Shown here: positions 62,450-64,000 of the stretch, in pieces
How positions within the stretch are numbered: the stretch's first letter is position 1
Layout of the letters: each line of letters starts with the position of its first letter
Source: Streptomyces cyanogenus
GTDB taxonomy: Bacteria; Actinomycetota; Actinomycetes; Streptomycetales; Streptomycetaceae
Direction: 5' to 3'
Length of the DNA: 64,000 nt
Assembly: GCF_017526105.1 (NCBI RefSeq)
Contig: NZ_CP071839.1
Span: 1,550,001 to 1,614,000, forward strand
Made by a program: the position numbers and the translations under genes
The notes under the pieces: generated by a model
Database searches by the model: none
Told to the model about the DNA's origin: nothing
Seen by the model: only the letters and a program-made list of their open reading frames with translations

Positions 62450-62926
62450 TCAGCAGCCGCAGTCGCCGTCGACGGGCGCCGTCAGCGGATCGGCGTCCCG
62501 GCGCGCCGGGCCCTGCCAGGTCTCGTAGGCGAAGCCCTCCCGTGCCCAGTACTCGAAGCCGCCGAGCATCTCCTTGACCCGGTAGCCGAGTGTGGTGAGG
62601 GCGAGCGCGGCGCGGGTGGCGCCGTTGCAGCCGGGGCCCCAGCAGTACGTCACCACCGGCACGTCCTTGTCGAGGAGCTGTTCGGCCTGCTCGGGGATGA
62701 GCGCGGTCGGCAGGTGGATCGCGCCGGGAAGGTGGCCCTGGTCCCAGGACTCGGTGGAGCGGGAGTCCACGACGACGAATCCGGGGTCGCCGCCGGCCGC
62801 GAGCGCGGCGGCGACATCGGAGACGTCGGCGTGGAAGGCGAGGCTCGCGCGGAAGTAGGCGGCGGCGTCGGCGGGAGCGGCGGGGGCGACGCGCAGGACG
62901 GGGTTCGCTGAAGTCGTGTCGATCAT
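62450..62926 (-). CDS. Rhodanese-like sulfurtransferase
   Basis: A 158-aa single-domain rhodanese. The active-site loop is TYCWGPGCNGATRAA with the persulfide Cys; DSRSTESWDQGHLPGAIHLP is the CH2 signature. A short Cys-containing tail (GDCGC) ends it. It is divergent from an Lrp regulator with about 94 bp between. Function could be sulfur transfer or detoxification. Confidence 0.93.
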   Translation of the reverse strand: MIDTTSANPVLRVAPAAPADAAAYFRASLAFHADVSDVAAALAAGGDPGFVVVDSRSTESWDQGHLPGAIHLPTALIPEQAEQLLDKDVPVVTYCWGPGCNGATRAALALTTLGYRVKEMLGGFEYWAREGFAYETWQGPARRDADPLTAPVDGDCGC

Positions 62927-62984
62927 GACGGGAAATCTACGATTCGTGGGCCCGCCCCTGAAGAGACGATCCCCGGGCTTTCCC

Positions 62985-63014
62985 TTGCCCGGCCGGGGAT
63001 TCCCCTGCTATCCA
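62985..63014 (+). promoter_or_regulatory. Promoter of the Lrp-family gene
   Basis: TTGCCC (62985-62990) and TATCCA (63009-63014) are spaced 18 bp. ATG at 63021 follows 6 nt after the -10, so the transcript is probably leaderless. Confidence 0.5.
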
Positions 63015-63020
63015 TCCGGG

Positions 63021-63467
63021 ATGACCGTGTATTCCCCGGACGCCACCGACTGGCGCATCCTCGAGGTCCTCCAGCGCGACGGACGGGCCAGTTACGCCGA
63101 GCTGGCGCGCGCCGTGTCGATGTCGCCGAGCGCCGTCACCGAGCGGGTCCGGCGACTGGAGGAGGCGGGCGTGATCCAGGGATACGCGGCGGTGGTCGAC
63201 CCCGAGCGGCTGGGCCTGCCGATCCTGGCGTTCGTACGGCTGCGCTACCCCAACGGCAACTACAAGCCCTTCCACGACCTGGTCGCGGCGACGCCCGAGA
63301 TCCTGGAGGCGCACCACGTCACCGGCGACGACTGCTTCGTCATCAAGGTCACCGCGCGGTCCATGTCCCACCTGGAGGAGGTCTCCGGGAAGATCGGCGC
63401 GCTCGGTTCGGTGACGACCAGCGTGGTGTACTCCTCCCCACTGTCCCGCCGCCCGCTGGGCCGCTAG
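63021..63467 (+). CDS. Lrp/AsnC-family regulator
   Basis: A 148-aa protein. Helix-turn-helix ASYAELARAVSMSPSAVTERVRRLEEAG at residues 19-46 and a C-terminal RAM domain (EAHHVTGDDCFVIKV). ATG at 63021 rather than 62916 because the promoter is inside the longer frame. Divergent from the rhodanese gene, presumably its target. Confidence 0.94.
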   Translation: MTVYSPDATDWRILEVLQRDGRASYAELARAVSMSPSAVTERVRRLEEAGVIQGYAAVVDPERLGLPILAFVRLRYPNGNYKPFHDLVAATPEILEAHHVTGDDCFVIKVTARSMSHLEEVSGKIGALGSVTTSVVYSSPLSRRPLGR

Positions 63468-63658
63468 GCCGCCGGCCGGATCCGACCGACCTGGCGAAGC
63501 GCCACCTCACATGCGGCTCGCCCGGTGCGTCAGGCAGACGGCGCGCTGTCACCGCATGCGGTTCTTCTGCAGCCGGTCCCCGTTCCTTGCGGTCTTCCCC
63601 GTCGGCGCTCGCAGCGACGGTTACACAGGGCTTCCGGCATCTCCCCGCACCGTGTGCG

Positions 63659-64000
63659 TCAGCGGCGGCGCGCGATCGTCAGCCCGTCGCGCACCGGCAG
63701 CATCACCGCGTCCACTCGCTCGTCGGCCGCGATCAGGTCGTTCAGGTGCCGCATCGCCAGGTAGCGGTCCTCCTGGTATGCGGGGTCGAGGACGCGCCCG
63801 CCGAGGAAGACGTTGTCCAGCACCACCAGTCCGCCGGGGCGCAGCCGGGTCACGATCTCCTCGTAGTACGCCGGGTAGTTGTCCTTGTCGGCGTCGATGA
63901 ACGCGATGTCGATGACCGGCTCGGGACCGAGTGCGCGCAGTGTCTCCAGCGCGGGGGCGATGCGCAGGTCGATCCGGTCGGCGACGCCCGCGCGCTCCCA
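63659..64000 (-). CDS. O-methyltransferase, truncated by the window edge
   Basis: The C-terminal 113 residues of a class I SAM O-methyltransferase of the caffeoyl-CoA/Rv0187 type. IAFIDADKDNYPAYYEE (metal and SAM region) and LRPGGLVVLDNVFLGG are diagnostic. The start lies beyond base 64000. It likely uses Mg2+ and methylates a catechol-like substrate. Confidence 0.92.
   Translation of the reverse strand, partial: WERAGVADRIDLRIAPALETLRALGPEPVIDIAFIDADKDNYPAYYEEIVTRLRPGGLVVLDNVFLGGRVLDPAYQEDRYLAMRHLNDLIAADERVDAVMLPVRDGLTIARRR

Overview
The window is chromosomal DNA of a high-GC actinomycete, almost certainly a Streptomyces. Third codon positions are nearly all G/C, and GTG, TTG and apparently leaderless starts are common. 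Characteristic gene sets include an XRE/DUF5753 + DUF397 + ATPase module, an ECF41 sigma factor, F420-type oxidoreductases and a ydaO riboswitch before an NlpC/P60 gene. From memory, the order tripeptidyl aminopeptidase - ureDGFCBA - bioF/bioBAD - purB matches the S. coelicolor SCO1230-SCO1254 neighbourhood; I could not run an alignment.

Layout. 0-6.5 kb: a signalling island with a truncated membrane protein gene, a vWA / PP2C phosphatase / transmembrane Ser-Thr kinase triad of TerY-P type with overlapping genes, and a convergent two-gene operon. The operon encodes a zinc-ribbon membrane protein and a small helical protein that share an ATGG-containing motif. This is the best candidate for an undescribed system. 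6.7-10.3 kb: acyltransferase, NAD-dependent epimerase and a secreted tripeptidyl aminopeptidase. 10.3-15.5 kb: the urease operon ureABCFGD with a GlnR-like box upstream, then a solitary Phd/YefM antitoxin. 15.6-17.6 kb: a ClpP homologue with altered catalytic residues plus a small partner, then a c-di-AMP riboswitch and an NlpC/P60 hydrolase. 17.6-21.1 kb: a LysE/LysR pair and the WhiJ-like module. 21.2-25.7 kb: biotin genes bioF and bioBAD, divergent around a 26-bp inverted repeat.

25.9-35.7 kb: a methyltransferase, a Fic-like/RHH toxin-antitoxin pair, a MacB/FtsX-type ABC exporter, an F420-type oxidoreductase, a GNAT, two DUF21/CBS membrane proteins and an SGNH hydrolase. 35.9-49.6 kb: purB, mug, a TauE-type permease, an ABC transporter with an adjacent two-component system, a ROK regulator, a GntR regulator with an operator/promoter, an ECF41 sigma factor with a divergent oxidoreductase, an alpha/beta hydrolase and a PhoD phosphatase. 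49.7-64 kb: a membrane ACT-GNAT fusion, a minisatellite, a Cys/Met-metabolism PLP enzyme with a divergent Lrp regulator, a DUF885 peptidase, a ferredoxin - ferredoxin reductase - P450 cassette, a second two-component system, a degenerate histidine phosphatase, a GNAT, a rhodanese with a divergent Lrp regulator, and a truncated O-methyltransferase.

The genes are mostly core or conserved accessory Streptomyces genes. I saw no transposase, integrase, tRNA, rRNA or CRISPR array. Functional links readable from the sequence: nitrogen control of urease (GlnR box), c-di-AMP control of a cell-wall hydrolase, a possible shared biotin operator, autoregulation of the GntR, LysR and toxin-antitoxin loci, and electron transfer from reductase through ferredoxin to P450.
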